From the NCBI GenBank assembly GCA_964057225.1, contig OZ059896.1, forward strand, positions 3,348,001-3,412,000: a DNA stretch of 64,000 nt. Direction: 5' to 3'. Each line of letters starts with the position of its first letter. Position 1 is the first letter of the stretch. This document shows, in pieces, positions 52,561 through 64,000 of the stretch. Position numbers and translations under genes: made by a program. Below the pieces are notes generated by a model, which was not told the DNA's origin, did not search any database, and saw nothing but the letters and a program-made list of their open reading frames with translations. The DNA is from Auanema rhodensis (lineage: Eukaryota > Nematoda > Chromadorea > Rhabditida > Rhabditidae).

Positions 52561-54335
52561 AATGCACTATACTACATTAAGCAAAGCTTAATACAAAAAT
52601 TAGTTATGATCGTTTGAAAAATGATGCATTAGTGTATGTTGAGTTTCCATGTACACTCAAAATTGCTTCCAAAAACATTTTGACAAAAATTTTTTCGAAA
52701 AATTTCAAAATAATTTAGCAAAAAGTAGATGTTTTTAGATTCCTTTTTTCAAGGCAAAAACGATGGACAATGTTATTCAACGAAAAAATTAATTCTTCAG
52801 GGTGAAAATCGAGGATATAAGTGTGAACTTATATCAGTTGATATCTCGGTGCATTTTTAAGCTAGCGCAAATCTGATAACACAGATCGACGCAGCTTAAA
52901 AATCCGCATCGAATGCATTATACTACATGGAGAAACGCTCATCACAAAAATTAGTTATGATCGTTTGAAAAATGATGCATTAGTGTATGTTGAGTTTCCA
53001 TGTACACTCAACATTGCTTCCAAAAACATTTTGACAAAATTTTTTCGAAAAATTTCAAAATAATTTCGCAAAAAGTAGATGTTTTTAGATTCCTTTTTTT
53101 GAGGCAAAAACGATGGACAATGTTATTCAACGAAAAAATTAATTCTTCAGGGTGAAAATCGAGGATATAAGTGTGAACTTATATCAGTTGATATCTCGGT
53201 GCATTTTTAAGCTAGCGCAAATCTGATAACATAGATCGACGCAGCTTAAAAGTCCGCATCGAATGCACCATACTACATGGAGAAACGCTCATCACAAAAA
53301 TTAGTTATGATCGTTTGAAAAATGATGCATTAGTGTATGTTGAGTTTCCATGTACACTCAAAATTGCTTCCAAAAACATTTTGACAAAAATTTTTTCGAA
53401 AAATTTCAAAATAATTTAGCAAAAAGTAGATGTTTTTAGATTCCTTTTTTCGAGGCAAAAACGATGGACAATGTTATTCAACGAAAAAATTAATTCTTCA
53501 GGGTGAAAATCGAGGATATAAGTGTGAACTTATATCAGTTGATATCTCGGTGCATTTTTAAGCTAGCGCAAATCTGATAACATAGATCGACGCAGCTTAA
53601 AAGTCCGCATCGAAAGCACTATACTACATTAAGAAAAGCTTAATACAAAAATTAGTTATGATCGTTTGAAAAATGATGCATTAGTGTATGTTGAGTTTCC
53701 ATGTACACTCAACATTGCTTCCAAAAACATTTTGACAAAAATTTTTTCGAAAAATTTCAAAATAATTTAGCAAAAAGTAGATGTTTTTAGATTCTTTTTT
53801 TCAAGGCAAAAACGATGGACAATGTTATTCAACGAAAAAATTAATTCTTCAGGGTGAAAATCGAGGATACAAGTGTGAACTTATATCAGATGATATCTAG
53901 GTGCATTTTTAAGTTAGCGCAAATCTGATAACACAGATCGACGCAGCTTAAAAATCCGCATCGAATGCACTATATTACATTGAGGAAAGCTTAATACAAA
54001 AATTAGTTATGATCGTTTGAAAAATGATGCATTAGTGTATGTTGAGTTTCCATGTACACTCAAAATTGCTTCCAAAAACATTTTGACAAAAATTTTTTCG
54101 AAAAATTTCAAAATAATTTAGCAAAAAGTAGATGTTTTTAGATTCCTTTTTTTAAGGCAAAAACGATGGACAATGTTATTCAACGAAAAAATTAATTCTT
54201 CAGGGTGAAAATCGAGGATATAAGTGTGAACTTATATCAGTTGATATCTCGGTGCATTTTTAAGCTAGCGCAAATCTGATAACACAGATCGACGCAGCTT
54301 AAAAAACCGCATCGAATGCACTATATTACATTGAG
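52561..54335 (+). repeat. Five-monomer block, copy 2 of 3
   Basis: This stretch matches copy 3 at a shift of 3,158 bp (cgaatgcacc at 53,260 and 56,418; attcttttttt at 53,791 and 56,949). It shares the monomer order of copy 1 and the private changes gcatcaaatg just before its start and agattctttt near 53,790. It has one private change of its own, aagttagc near 53,912, which destroys the NheI site found in almost all monomers. Its right end is where the junction reads gagaaaagctgaatac while copy 3 reads gaggaaagcttaatac. Confidence 0.85.
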
Positions 54336-54353
54336 AAAAGCTGAATACAAAAA

Positions 54354-55718
54354 TTAGTTATGATCGTTTGAAAAATGATGCATTAGTGTATGTTGAGTTT
54401 CCATGTACACTCAAAATTGCTTCCAAAAACATTTTGACAAAAATTTTTTCGAGAAATTTCAAAATAATTTAGCAAAAAGTAGATGTTTTTAGATTCCTTC
54501 TTTCAAGGCAAAAACGATGGACAATGTTATTCAACGAAAAAATTAATTCTTCAGGGAGAAAATCGAGGATATAAGTGTGAACTTATATCAGTTGATATCT
54601 CGGTGCATTTTTAAGCTAGCGCAAATCTGATAACACAGATCGACGCAGCTTAAAAATCCGCATCGAATGCACTATAGTACATTGAGGAAAGCTTAATACA
54701 AAAATTAGTTATGATTGTTTGAAAAATGATGCATTAGTGTATGTTGAGTTTCCATGTACACTCAAAATTGCTTCCAAAAACATTTTGACAAAAATTTTTT
54801 CGAGAAATTTCAAAATAATTTAGCAAAAAGTAGATGTTTTTAGATTCCTTCTTTCAAGGCAAAAACGATGGACAATGTTATTCAACGAAAAAATTAATTC
54901 TTCAGGGTGAAAATCGAGGATATAAGTGTGAACTTATATCAGTTGATATCTCGGTGCATTTTTAAGCTAGCGCAAATCTGATAACACAGATCGACGCAGC
55001 TTAAAAATCCGCATCGAATGCACTATATAACATTGAGAAAAGCTGAATACAAAAATTAGTTATGATCGTTTGAAAAATGATGCATTAGTGTATGTTGAGT
55101 TTCCATGTACACTCAAAATTGCTTCCAAAAACATTTTGACAAAAATTTTTTCGAGAAATTTCAAAATAATTTAGCAAAAAGTAGATGTTTTTAGATTCCT
55201 TCTTTCAAGGCAAAAACGATGGACAATGTTATTCAACGAAAAAATTAATTCTTCAGGGAGAAAATCGAGGATATAAGTGTGAACTTATATCAGTTGATAT
55301 CTCGGTGCATTTTTAAGCTAGCGCAAATCTGATAACACAGATCGACGCAGCTTAAAAATCCGCATCGAATGCACTATAGTACATTGAGGAAAGCTTAATA
55401 CAAAAATTAGTTATGATTGTTTGAAAAATGATGCATTAGTGTATGTTGAGTTTCCATGTACACTCAAAATTGCTTCCAAAAACATTTTGACAAAAATTTT
55501 TTCGAAAAATTTCAAAATAATTTAGCAAAAAGTAGATGTTTTTAGATTCCTTCTTTCAAGGCAAAAACGATGGACAATGTTATTCAACGAAAAAATTAAT
55601 TCTTCAGGGTGAAAATCGAGGATATAAGTGTGAACTTATATCAGTTGATATCTCGGTGCATTTTTAAGCTAGCGCAAATCTGATAACACAGATCGACGCA
55701 GCTTAAAAGTCCGCATCA
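54354..55718 (+). repeat. Dimer expansion with ttcgagaaat and actatagtac markers
   Basis: Monomers at 54,354 and 55,056 match each other and lie 702 bp apart. Both carry ttcgagaaat, gggagaaaat and end in actatagtac (54,668 and 55,370 regions). The monomer between them also has ttcgagaaat. The same kind of monomer first occurs at 51,193, and the run 51,193 to about 52,520 reappears at about 55,050 to 56,380 with a shift of 3,859 bp. The 9- and 11-monomer shifts coexisting here imply that a two-monomer unit was gained in one copy after the larger duplication. Confidence 0.78.
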
Positions 55719-57493
55719 AATGCACTATACTACATTAAGCAAAGCTTAATACAAAAATTAGTTATGATCGTTTGAAAAATGATGCATTAGTGTATGTTGA
55801 GTTTCCATGTACACTCAAAATTGCTTCCAAAAACATTTTGACAAAAATTTTTTCGAAAAATTTCAAAATAATTTAGCAAAAAGTAGATGTTTTTAGATTC
55901 CTTTTTTCAAGTCAAAAACGATGGACAATGTTATTCAACGAAAAAATTAATTCTTCAGGGTGAAAATCGAGGATATAAGTGTGAACTTATATCAGTTGAT
56001 ATCTCGGTGCATTTTTAAGCTAGCGCAAATCTGATAACACAGATCGACGCAGCTTAAAAATCCGCATCGAATGCATTATACTACATGGAGAAACGCTCAT
56101 CACAAAAATTAGTTATGATCGTTTGAAAAATGATGCATTAGTGTATGTTGAGTTTCCATGTACACTCAACATTGCTTCCAAAAACATTTTGACAAAATTT
56201 TTTCGAAAAATTTCAAAATAATTTCGCAAAAAGTAGATGTTTTTAGATTCCTTTTTTTGAGGCAAAAACGATGGACAATGTTATTCAACGAAAAAATTAA
56301 TTCTTCAGGGTGAAAATCGAGGATATAAGTGTGAACTTATATCAGTTGATATCTCGGTGCATTTTTAAGCTAGCGCAAATCTGATAACATAGATCGACGC
56401 AGCTTAAAAGTCCGCATCGAATGCACCATACTACATGGAGAAACGCTCATCACAAAAATTAGTTATGATCGTTTGAAAAATGATGCATTAGTGTATGTTG
56501 AGTTTCCATGTACACTCAAAATTGCTTCCAAAAACATTTTGACAAAAATTTTTTCGAAAAATTTCAAAATAATTTAGCAAAAAGTAGATGTTTTTAGATT
56601 CCTTTTTTCGAGGCAAAAACGATGGACAATGTTATTCAACGAAAAAATTAATTCTTCAGGGTGAAAATCGAGGATATAAGTGTGAACTTATATCAGTTGA
56701 TATCTCGGTGCATTTTTAAGCTAGCGCAAATCTGATAACATAGATCGACGCAGCTTAAAAGTCCGCATCGAAAGCACTATACTACATTAAGAAAAGCTTA
56801 ATACAAAAATTAGTTATGATCGTTTGAAAAATGATGCATTAGTGTATGTTGAGTTTCCATGTACACTCAACATTGCTTCCAAAAACATTTTGACAAAAAT
56901 TTTTTCGAAAAATTTCAAAATAATTTAGCAAAAAGTAGATGTTTTTAGATTCTTTTTTTCAAGGCAAAAACGATGGACAATGTTATTCAACGAAAAAATT
57001 AATTCTTCAGGGTGAAAATCGAGGATACAAGTGTGAACTTATATCAGATGATATCTAGGTGCATTTTTAAGCTAGCGCAAATCTGATAACACAGATCGAC
57101 GCAGCTTAAAAATCCGCATCGAATGCACTATATTACATTGAGGAAAGCTTAATACAAAAATTAGTTATGATCGTTTGAAAAATGATGCATTAGTGTATGT
57201 TGAGTTTCCATGTACACTCAAAATTGCTTCCAAAAACATTTTGACAAAAATTTTTTCGAAAAATTTCAAAATAATTTAGCAAAAAGTAGATGTTTTTAGA
57301 TTCCTTTTTTTAAGGCAAAAACGATGGACAATGTTATTCAACGAAAAAATTAATTCTTCAGGGTGAAAATCGAGGATATAAGTGTGAACTTATATCAGTT
57401 GATATCTCGGTGCATTTTTAAGCTAGCGCAAATCTGATAACACAGATCGACGCAGCTTAAAAAACCGCATCGAATGCACTATATTACATTGAG
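55719..57493 (+). repeat. Five-monomer block, copy 3 of 3
   Basis: This copy matches 52,561-54,335 at a shift of 3,158 bp and 48,002-49,725 at 7,717 bp. It has a private caagtcaaaa near 55,909 where almost all other monomers have ggcaaaa. The NheI site lost in copy 2 is intact here, so that change came after the two copies separated. Its right boundary joins a tgattgttt monomer through the gaggaaagc junction. Confidence 0.85.
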
Positions 57494-57862
57494 GAAAGCT
57501 TAATACAAAAATTAGTTATGATTGTTTGAAAAATGATGCATTAGTGTATGTTGAGTTTCCATGTACACTCAAAATTGCTTCCAAAAACATTTTGACAAAA
57601 ATTTTTTCGAAAAATTTCAAAATAATTTAGCAAAAAGTAGATGTTTTTAGATTCCTTCTTTCAAGGCAAAAACGATGGACAATGTTATTCAACGAAAAAA
57701 TTAATTCTTCAGGGTGAAAATCGAGGATATAAGTGTGAACTTATATCAGTTGATATCTCGGTGCATTTTTAAGCTAGCGCAAATCTGATAACACAGATCG
57801 ACGCAGCTTAAAAATCCGCATCGAATGCATTATACTACATGGAGAAACGCTCATCACAAAAA

Positions 57863-59962
57863 TTAGTTATGATCGTTTGAAAAATGATGCATTAGTGTAT
57901 GTTGAGTTTCCATGTACACTCAACATTGCTTCCAAAAACATTTTGACAAAATTTTTTCGAAAAATTTCAAAATAATTTAGCAAAAAGTAGATGTTTTTAG
58001 ATTCCTTCTTTCAAGGCAAAAACGATGGACAATGTTATTCAACGAAAAAATTAATTCTTCAGGGTGAAAATCGAGGATATAAGTGTGAACTTATATCAGT
58101 TAATATCTCGGTGCATTTTTAAGCTAGCGCAAATCTGATAACACAGATCGACGCAGCTTAAAAGTCCGCATCGAATGCACTATACTACATTAAGAAAAGC
58201 TTAATACAAAAATTAGTTACGATCGTTTGAAAAATGATGCATTAGTGTATGTTGAGTTTCCATGTACACTCAAAATTGCTTCCAAAAACATTTTGACAAG
58301 ATTTTTTCGAAAAATTTCAAAATAATTTCGCAAAAAGTAGATGTTTTTAGATTTCTTCTTTCAAGGCAAAAACGATGGACAATGTTATTCAACGAAAAAA
58401 TTAATTCTTCAGGGTGAAAATCGAGGATATAAGTGTGAACTTATATCAGTTGATATCTCGGTGCATTTTTAAGCTAGCGCAAATCTGATAACATAGATCG
58501 ACGCAGCTTAAAAATCCGCATCGAATGCATTATACTACATGGAGAAACGCTCATCACAAAAATTAGTTATGATCGTTTGAAAAATGATGCATTAGTGTAT
58601 GTTGAGTTTCCATGTACACTCAACATTGCTTCCAAAAACATTTTGACAAAATTTTTTCGAAAAATTTCAAAATAATTTCGCAAAAAGTAGATGTTTTTAG
58701 ATTCCTTTTTTTGAGGCAAAAACGATGGACAATGTTATTCAACGAAAAAATTAATTCTTCAGGGTGAAAATCGAGGATATAAGTGTGAACTTATATCAGT
58801 TGATATCTCGGTGCATTTTCAAGCTAGCGCAAATCTGATAGTACAGATCGACGCAGCTTAAAAATCCGCATCGAATGCACTATACTACATTGAGAAACGC
58901 TTAATACAAAAATAAGTTATGATCGTTTGAAAAATGATGCATTAGTGTATGTTGAGTTTCCATGTACACTCAACATTGCTTCCAAAAACATTTTGACAAA
59001 ATTTTTTCGAAAAATTTCAAAATAATTTAGCAAAAAGTAGATGTTTTTAGATTCCTTCTTTCAAGGCAAAAACGATGGACAATGTTATTCAACGAAAAAA
59101 TTAATTCTTCAGGGTGAAAATCGAGGATATAAGTGTGAACTTATATCAGTTAATATCTCGGTGCATTTTTAAGCTAGCGCAAATCTGATAACACAGATCG
59201 ACGCAGCTTAAAAGTCCGCATCGAATGCACTATACTACATTAAGAAAAGCTTAATACAAAAATTAGTTACGATCGTTTGAAAAATGATGCATTAGTGTAT
59301 GTTGAGTTTCCATGTACACTCAAAATTGCTTCCAAAAACATTTTGACAAAATTTTTTCGAAAAATTTCAAAATAATTTCGCAAAAAGTAGATGTTTTTAG
59401 ATTTCTTCTTTCAAGGCAAAAACGATGGACAATGTTATTCAACGAAAAAATTAATTCTTCAGGGTGAAAATCGAGGATATAAGTGTGAACTTATATCAGT
59501 TGATATCTCGGTGCATTTTTAAGCTAGCGCAAATCTGATAACATAGATCGACGCAGCTTAAAAATCCGCATCGAATGCATTATACTACATGGAGAAACGC
59601 TCATCACAAAAATTAGTTATGATCGTTTGAAAAATGATCCATTAGTGTATGTTGAGTTTCCATGTACACTCAACATTGCTTCCAAAAACATTTTGACAAA
59701 ATTTTTTCGAAAAATTTCAAAATAATTTCGCAAAAAGTAGATGTTTTTAGATTCCTTTTTTTGAGGCGAAAACGATGGACAATGTTATTCAACGAAAAAA
59801 TTAATTCTTCAGGGTGAAAATCGAGGATATAAGTGTGAACTTATATCAGTTAATATCTCGGTGCATTTTTAAGCTAGCGCAAATCTGATAACACAGATCG
59901 ACGCAGCTTAAAAGTCCGCATCGAATGCACTATACTACATTAAGAAAAGCTTAATACAAAAA
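57863..59962 (+). repeat. Trimeric higher-order repeat, 1,050 bp, two copies
   Basis: Units start at 57,863 and 58,913 and consist of three 350-bp monomers. The first monomers are unusual in combining the four-A run with A118, which elsewhere is almost always C. The second monomers begin ttacgatcg and share the private agatttcttctt (58,350 and 59,400, shift 1,050). The third monomers agree in their first half, but the first ends with ttttcaagct and gatagtac while the second ends with ttaatatctcgg and gtcc. Private changes include gacaagattt near 58,297 and gatccatt near 59,637. Confidence 0.85.
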
Positions 59963-61013
59963 TTAGTTATGATCGTTTGAAAAATGATGCATTAGTGTAT
60001 GTTGAGTTTCCATGTACACTCAAAATTGCTTCCAAAAACATTTTGACAAAAATTTTTTCGAAAAATTTCAAAATAATTTAGCAAAAAGTAGATGTTTTTA
60101 GATTCCTTCTTTCAAGGCAAAAACGATGGACAATGTTATTCAACGAAAAAATTAATTCTTCAGGGAGAAAATCGAGGATATAAGTGTGAACTTATATCAG
60201 TTGATATCTCGGTGCATTTTTAAGCTAGCGCAAATCTGATAACACAGATCGACGCAGCTTAAAAATCCGCATCGAATGCACTATACTACATTGAGAAAAG
60301 CTTAATACAAAAATTAGTTATGATTGTTTGAAAAATGATGCATTAGTGTATGTTGAGTTTCCATGTACACTCAAAATTGCTTCCAAAAACATTTTGACAA
60401 AATTTTTTCGAAAAATTTCAAAATAATTTCGCAAAAAGTAGATGTTTTTAGATTCCTTCTTTCAAGGCAAAAACGATGGACAATGTTATTCAACGAAAAA
60501 ATTAATTCTTCAGGGTGAAAATCGAGGATATAAGTGTGAACATATATCAGTTGATATCTCGGTGCATTTTTAAGCTAGCGCAAATCTGATAACATAGATC
60601 GACGCAGCTTAAAAATCCGCATCGAATGCATTATACTACATGGAGAAACGCTCATCACAAAAATTAGTTATGATCGTTTGAAAAATGATGCATTAGTGTA
60701 TGTTGAGTTTCCATGTACACTCAACATTGCTTCCAAAAACATTTTGACAAAATTTTTTCGAAAAATTTCAAAATAATTTCGCAAAAAGTAGATGTTTTTA
60801 GATTCCTTTTTTTGAGGCAAAAACGATGGACAATGTTATTCAACGAAAAAATTAATTCTTCAGGGTGAAAATCGAGGATATAAGTGTGAACTTATATCAG
60901 TTAATTTCTCGGTGCATTTTTAAGCTAGCGCAAATCTGATAACACAGATCGACGCAGCTTAAAAGTCCGCATCGAATGCACTATACTACATTAAGAAAAG
61001 CTTAATACAAAAA

Positions 61014-64000
61014 TTAGTTATGATCGTTTGAAAAATGATGCATTAGTGTATGTTGAGTTTCCATGTACACTCAAAATTGCTTCCAAAAACATTTTGACAA
61101 AAATTTTTTCGAAAAATTTCAAAATAATTTAGCAAAAAGTAGATGTTTTTAGATTCCTTCTTTCAAGGCAAAAACGATGGACGATGTTATTCAACGAAAA
61201 AATTAATTCTTCAGGGAGAAAATCGAGGATATAAGTGTGAACTTATATCAGTTGATATCTCGGTGCATTTTTAAGCTAGCGCAAATCTGATAACACAGAT
61301 CGACGCAGCTTAAAAATCCGCATCGAATGCACTATATTACATTGAGGAAAGCTTAATACAAAAATTAGTTATGATCGTTTGAAAAATGATGCATTAGTGT
61401 ATGTTGAGTTTCCATGTACACTCAAAATTGCTTCCAAAAACATTTTGACAAAAATTTTTTCGAAAAATTTCAAAATAATTTAGCAAAAAGTAGATGTTTT
61501 TAGATTCCTTCTTTCAAGGCAAAAACGATGGACAATGTTATTCAACGAAAAAATTAATTCTTCAGGGTGAAAATCGAGGATATAAGTGTGAACTTATATC
61601 AGTTGATATCTCGGTGCATTTTTAAGCTAGCGCAAATCTGATAACACAGATCGACGCAGCTTAAAAGTCCGCATCGAATGCACTATACTACATTAAGCAA
61701 AGCTTAATACAAAAATTAGTTATGATCGTTTGAAAAATGATGCATTAGTGTATGTTGAGTTTCCATGTACACTCAAAATTGCTTCCAAAAACATTTTGAC
61801 AAAAATTTTTTCGAAAAATTTCAAAATAATTTAGCAAAAAGTAGATGTTTTTAGATTCCTTTTTTCAAGGCAAAAACGATGGACAATGTTATTCAACGAA
61901 AAAATTAATTCTTCAGGGTGAAAATCGAGGATATAAGTGTGAACTTATATCAGTTGATATCTCGGTGCATTTTTAAGCTAGCGCAAATCTGATAACACAG
62001 ATCGACGCAGCTTAAAAATCCGCATCGAATGCACTATATTACATTGAGGAAAGCTTAATACAAAAATTAGTTATGATTGTTTGAAAAATGATGCATTAGT
62101 GTATGTTGAGTTTCCATGTACACTCAAAATTGCTTCCAAAAACATTTTGACAAAAATTTTTTCGAAAAATTTCAAAATAATTTAGCAAAAAGTAGATGTT
62201 TTTAGATTCCTTCTTTCAAGGCAAAAACGATGGACAATGTTATTCAACGAAAAAATTAATTCTTCAGGGTGAAAATCGAGGATATAAGTGTGAACTTATA
62301 TCAGTTGATATCTCGGTGCATTTTTAAGCTAGCGCAAATCTGATAACATAGATCGACGCAGCTTAAAAATCCGCATCGAATGCATTATACTACATGGAGA
62401 AACGCTCATCACAAAAATTAGTTATGATCGTTTGAAAAATGATGCATTAGTGTATGTTGAGTTTCCATGTACACTCAACATTGCTTCCAAAAACATTTTG
62501 ACAAAATTTTTTCGAAAAATTTCAAAATAATTTCGCAAAAAGTAGATGTTTTTAGATTCCTTTTTTTGAGGCAAAAACGATGGACAATGTTATTCAACGA
62601 AAAAATTAATTCGTCAGGGTGAAAATCGAGGATATAAGTGTGAACTTATATCAGTTAATATCTCGGTGCATTTTTAAGCTAGCGCAAATCTGATAACACA
62701 GATCGACGCAGCTTAAAAGTCCGCATCGAATGCACTATACTACATTAAGAAAAGCTTAATACAAAAATTAGTTATGATCGTTTGAAAAATGATGCATTAG
62801 TGTATGTTGAGTTTCCATGTACACTCAAAATTGCTTCCAAAAACATTTTGACAAAAATTTTTTCGAAAAATTTCAAAATAATTTAGCAAAAAGTAGATGT
62901 TTTCAGATTCCTTTTTTCAAGGCAAAAACGATGGACAATGTTATTCAACGAAAAAATTAATTCTTCAGGGTGAAAATCGAGGATATAAGTGTGAACTTAT
63001 ATCAGTTGATATCTCGGTGCATTTTTAAGCTAGCGCAAATCTGATAACACAGATCGACGCAGCTTAAAAATCCGCATCGAATGCACTATATTACATTGAG
63101 GAAAGCTTAATACAAAAATTAGTTATGATTGTTTGAAAAATGATGCATTAGTGTATGTTGAGTTTCCATGTACACTCAAAATTGCTTCCAAAAACATTTT
63201 GACAAAAATTTTTTCGAAAAATTTCAAAATAATTTAGCAAAAAGTAGATGTTTTTAGATTCCTTCTTTCAAGGCAAAAACGATGGACAATGTTATTCAAC
63301 GAAAAAATTAATTCTTCAGGGTGAAAATCGAGGATATAAGTGTGAACTTATATCAGTTCATATCTCGGTGCATTTTCAAGCTAGCGCAAATCTGATAGTA
63401 CAGATCGACGCAGCTTAAAAATCCGCATCGAATGCATTATACTACATGGAGAAACGCTCATCACAAAAATTAGTTATGATCGTTTGAAAAATGATGCATT
63501 AGTGTATGTTGAGTTTCCATGTACACTCAACATTGCTTCCAAAAACATTTTGACAAAATTTTTTCGAAAAATTTCAAAATAATTTCGCAAAAAGTAGATG
63601 TTTTTAGATTCCTTTTTTTGAGGCAAAAACGATGGACAATGTTATTCAACGAAAAAATTAATTTTTCAGGGTGAAAATCGAGGATATAAGTGTGAACTTA
63701 TATCAGTTAATATCTCGGTGCATTTTTAAGCTAGCGCAAATCTGATAACACAGATCGACGCAGCTTAAAAGTCCGCATCGAATGCACTATACTACATTAA
63801 GAAAAGCTTAATACAAAAATTAGTTATGATCGTTTGAAAAATGATGCATTAGTGTATGTTGAGTTTCCATGTACACTCAAAATTGCTTCCAAAAACATTT
63901 TGACAAAAATTTTTTCGAAAAATTTCAAAATAATTTAGCAAAAAGTAGATGTTTTTAGATTCCTTCTTTCAAGGCAAAAACGATGGACGATGTTATTCAA
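61014..64000 (+). repeat. Octameric repeat, 2,806 bp, second copy cut by the window edge
   Basis: The monomers at 61,014 and 63,820 share the rare ggacgatg (61,181 and 63,987, shift 2,806 bp, which is six 351-bp and two 350-bp monomers). The monomers before them (60,664 and 63,470) are also of the same beta type ending gtcc and L junction. The second unit is visible only for its first 181 bp, so its true length and copy number cannot be judged from this window. The last base of the window falls inside a monomer, so the array continues to the right. Confidence 0.65.
63820..64000 (+). repeat. Partial monomer at right edge
   Basis: This is the first 181 bp of an alpha monomer (A62, five A, A118, ttctttcaagg) with the ggacgatg variant. 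It is cut by the window end, not by a biological boundary. The first ten bases of the window (atcacaaaaa) are likewise the tail of a preceding monomer with a G-type junction. Confidence 0.95.

Larger units (their letters stand above)
1..64000 (+). repeat. Satellite DNA array, 350/351-bp monomer, 182 complete copies
   Basis: Every line of the window belongs to the same monomer, always in the same orientation. Using the word ttagttatg as a phase marker, the first copy starts at 11 and the last at 63,820; these 63,809 bases hold 182 monomers with a mean of 350.6 bp. I saw no unrelated insertion, inversion or large indel. Stop codons occur in all frames of the consensus, so the array is non-coding. 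The A/T-rich first half (roughly monomer positions 70-150) contains closely spaced A and T runs, and the second half holds dyad symmetries. Such arrays are typical of eukaryotic constitutive heterochromatin. The chromosomal location and species cannot be read from this window, because neither edge leaves the array. Confidence 0.99.

Noticed and set aside
1-64000. CRISPR array
   Set aside because: Repeats are regularly spaced, but the whole 350/351-bp unit is repeated with no unique spacers and no cas genes.
1-64000. Named insect satellites of similar length (Drosophila 1.688, Tribolium TCAST)
   Set aside because: The lengths are close and all are AT-rich, but I recognise no diagnostic sequence, and length alone is not evidence of homology.

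Overview
The whole 64 kb is one uninterrupted tandem satellite array. A 350/351-bp monomer is repeated head-to-tail in a single orientation: 182 complete copies from 11 to 63,819, a 10-bp tail of a preceding copy at the left edge, and a 181-bp partial copy at the right edge. I found no protein-coding gene, RNA gene, transposon or unique sequence. The first monomer is about 31% G+C (110 of 351 bases). Both open reading frames of notable length are single monomers in which one base change removed a stop codon.

Organism: the size and structure point to eukaryotic heterochromatin (centromeric, pericentromeric or subtelomeric). CpG is not depleted in the monomer (11 seen, about 8.6 expected from composition), which argues against a heavily methylated vertebrate or plant genome and favours an invertebrate such as an insect. 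Beetles and Drosophila have AT-rich satellites of similar monomer length, but I do not recognise this sequence and cannot name the species.

Two monomer classes are interleaved. The alpha class is 351 bp, with five A before the T-run at monomer position about 90 and A at position 118. The beta class is 350 bp, with four A and usually C at 118. Positions are counted from the T of ttagttatg. Other informative sites are 62 (A/C), the pyrimidine-rich tract at 141-155, 168 (A/G), 239-248, 283 (C/T), 303-304 (gt/at/aa), and the junction to the next monomer at about 328-346.

These markers show a patchwork of local amplifications. From left to right: a 1,053-bp trimer about three times (1,063-4,221); an 11-mer of 3,858 bp duplicated in tandem (4,052-11,888) with a partial third copy (12,818-15,761); a 1,753-bp pentamer twice (15,796-18,951 and on); a 1,402-bp tetramer twice (22,105-24,908); a 5.5-5.7-kb block repeated 8.76 kb downstream (about 28,920-34,612 and 37,683-43,374); a 1,401-bp tetramer twice (33,323-36,124); a 702-bp dimer (37,176-38,228); a 700-bp dimer three times (43,486-45,585); a 1.7-kb block three times (from 48,002, 52,561 and 55,719); a 1,050-bp trimer twice (57,863-59,962); and a 2,806-bp octamer whose second copy runs off the right edge (61,014-64,000). 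This is what repeated unequal exchange and segmental amplification produce. No new gene system is visible; the interest lies in the array's structure and in conserved dyad symmetries inside the monomer.
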